DNA of 64,000 nt, taken from NCBI GenBank assembly GCA_963811225.1, contig CAWEQO010000001.1:558001-622000 (forward strand). The letters are read 5' to 3'. Of the stretch, positions 63,759 through 64,000 are shown one piece after another. The translations under genes were made by a program, and so were the position numbers. This DNA comes from CAWEQO01 sp963811225. GTDB lineage: Bacteria > Chloroflexota > Anaerolineae > Anaerolineales > Anaerolineaceae. The stretch's first letter is position 1. Every line of letters starts with the position of its first letter. The notes beneath the pieces were generated by a model, which was given only the letters and a program-made list of their open reading frames with translations, was not told where the DNA came from and did no database searches.

Positions 63759-64000
63759 CATCCTGGCCGGCAAAGAAAACCAGGGACACCTCTACGAAGA
63801 TATTCACGATTTGTTTGAAGACGATTGGAAGTACAACTTCGAAGGAGCGCCTTACAGTTACGCCAAAACGGTCAACAAGAATCATGGCCGGATTGAAATC
63901 CGTCAGTGCTGGAGCATCTCTAACCCCGAGTATCTGGCGAACATCCGGAATTTGGATCGCTGGAAAGGAGTGAAAAGCTTGGTGATGATCTTGTCCGAAC
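63759..64000 (+). pseudogene. Truncated second ISAs1 transposase copy (runs off the window)
   Basis: From 63759 the sequence matches the intact copy from about 61635 (KENQGHLYE, FEDDWKYNFEGAPYSYAKTVNKNHGRIEIRQCWSIS) with few changes (for example ISNPEYLANIRNLDRWKGVKSL). The first 190 or so codons are missing: 63656-63758 has no relation. The frame is open to the end of the window. Differences from the full copy show it is not an assembly duplicate. Confidence 0.88.

Noticed and set aside
61054..64000. Composite transposon formed by two ISAs1 copies
   Set aside because: The second copy lacks its 5' half and I could not find terminal repeats or target duplications; kept only as a suggestion.

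Overview
The window looks like a chromosomal segment of a bacterium of the phylum Chloroflexota, most likely class Anaerolineae. This is inferred from protein character, not from a marker search. Pointers are an archaeal-type (probably non-discriminating) aspartyl-tRNA synthetase in a bacterial gene set, a ThrRS without a TGS domain under a T-box leader, Pro/Thr-rich exported proteins typical of that phylum, three tandem M42 peptidases, and high coding GC with AT-rich promoters of the TTGACA/TATAAT type. No rRNA, tRNA, CRISPR array or prophage was seen.

Layout. 1-171 is the tail of an IS200-like transposase. 293-11384 holds polA, a TPR protein, an ADP-ribosylglycohydrolase coupled to a very large membrane protein, map and a cysteine-rich protein. 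11505-22777 is rich in exported proteins: a glycosidase-like lipoprotein, a multidomain 5'-nucleotidase, a small lipoprotein, an SGNH-like protein and a double PRC-barrel protein, with a MutS-like ATPase and a DUF624 protein among them. 22871-25791 is an ABC exporter operon with a textbook promoter. 25825-29580 (minus strand) holds a damaged Gfo/Idh/MocA oxidoreductase, an MBL hydrolase, a small charged protein and a sensor-domain protein. 29759-32250 is a tightly overlapping DUF3054 - ECF sigma - anti-sigma - NUDIX operon, followed by a PAS/GAF histidine kinase and ftsK. 37569-43708 (minus) holds rsmI-rsmE, a Glu/Leu-dehydrogenase-like plus asparagine-synthetase-like pair, and a UGT-type glycosyltransferase divergent from a cis-prenyltransferase gene.

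44645-54532 is a minus-strand block: T-box-controlled thrS, and a probable operon running from a chelatase gene (chlI/chlD, apparently joined by a -1 frameshift on an A9 run) through three M42 aminopeptidases to a solute-binding lipoprotein. Divergent from the chelatase are the B12-binding mutase subunit and meaB, so metal chelation and cobalamin use sit side by side. 56184-60931 holds aspS, a GNAT gene, prs, mutM and a membrane protein. 61054-64000 is an accessory end: an intact ISAs1-type transposase, a branched-chain-amino-acid-type binding protein with an odd N-terminus, and a second, truncated copy of the same IS.

Two patterns cross the whole window. (1) Seven frameshifts in six genes (Gfo/Idh, uppS, solute-binding protein, aspS twice, GNAT, prs) all behave as single extra bases, four of them an extra A after CGA. 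Sequence error is the simplest explanation, but the pattern is non-random. (2) Very long, near-perfect palindromes lie at most gene ends, and about nine share a GAGAGYAGAGAAC-type sequence; several are followed directly by a TATAAT-like box.
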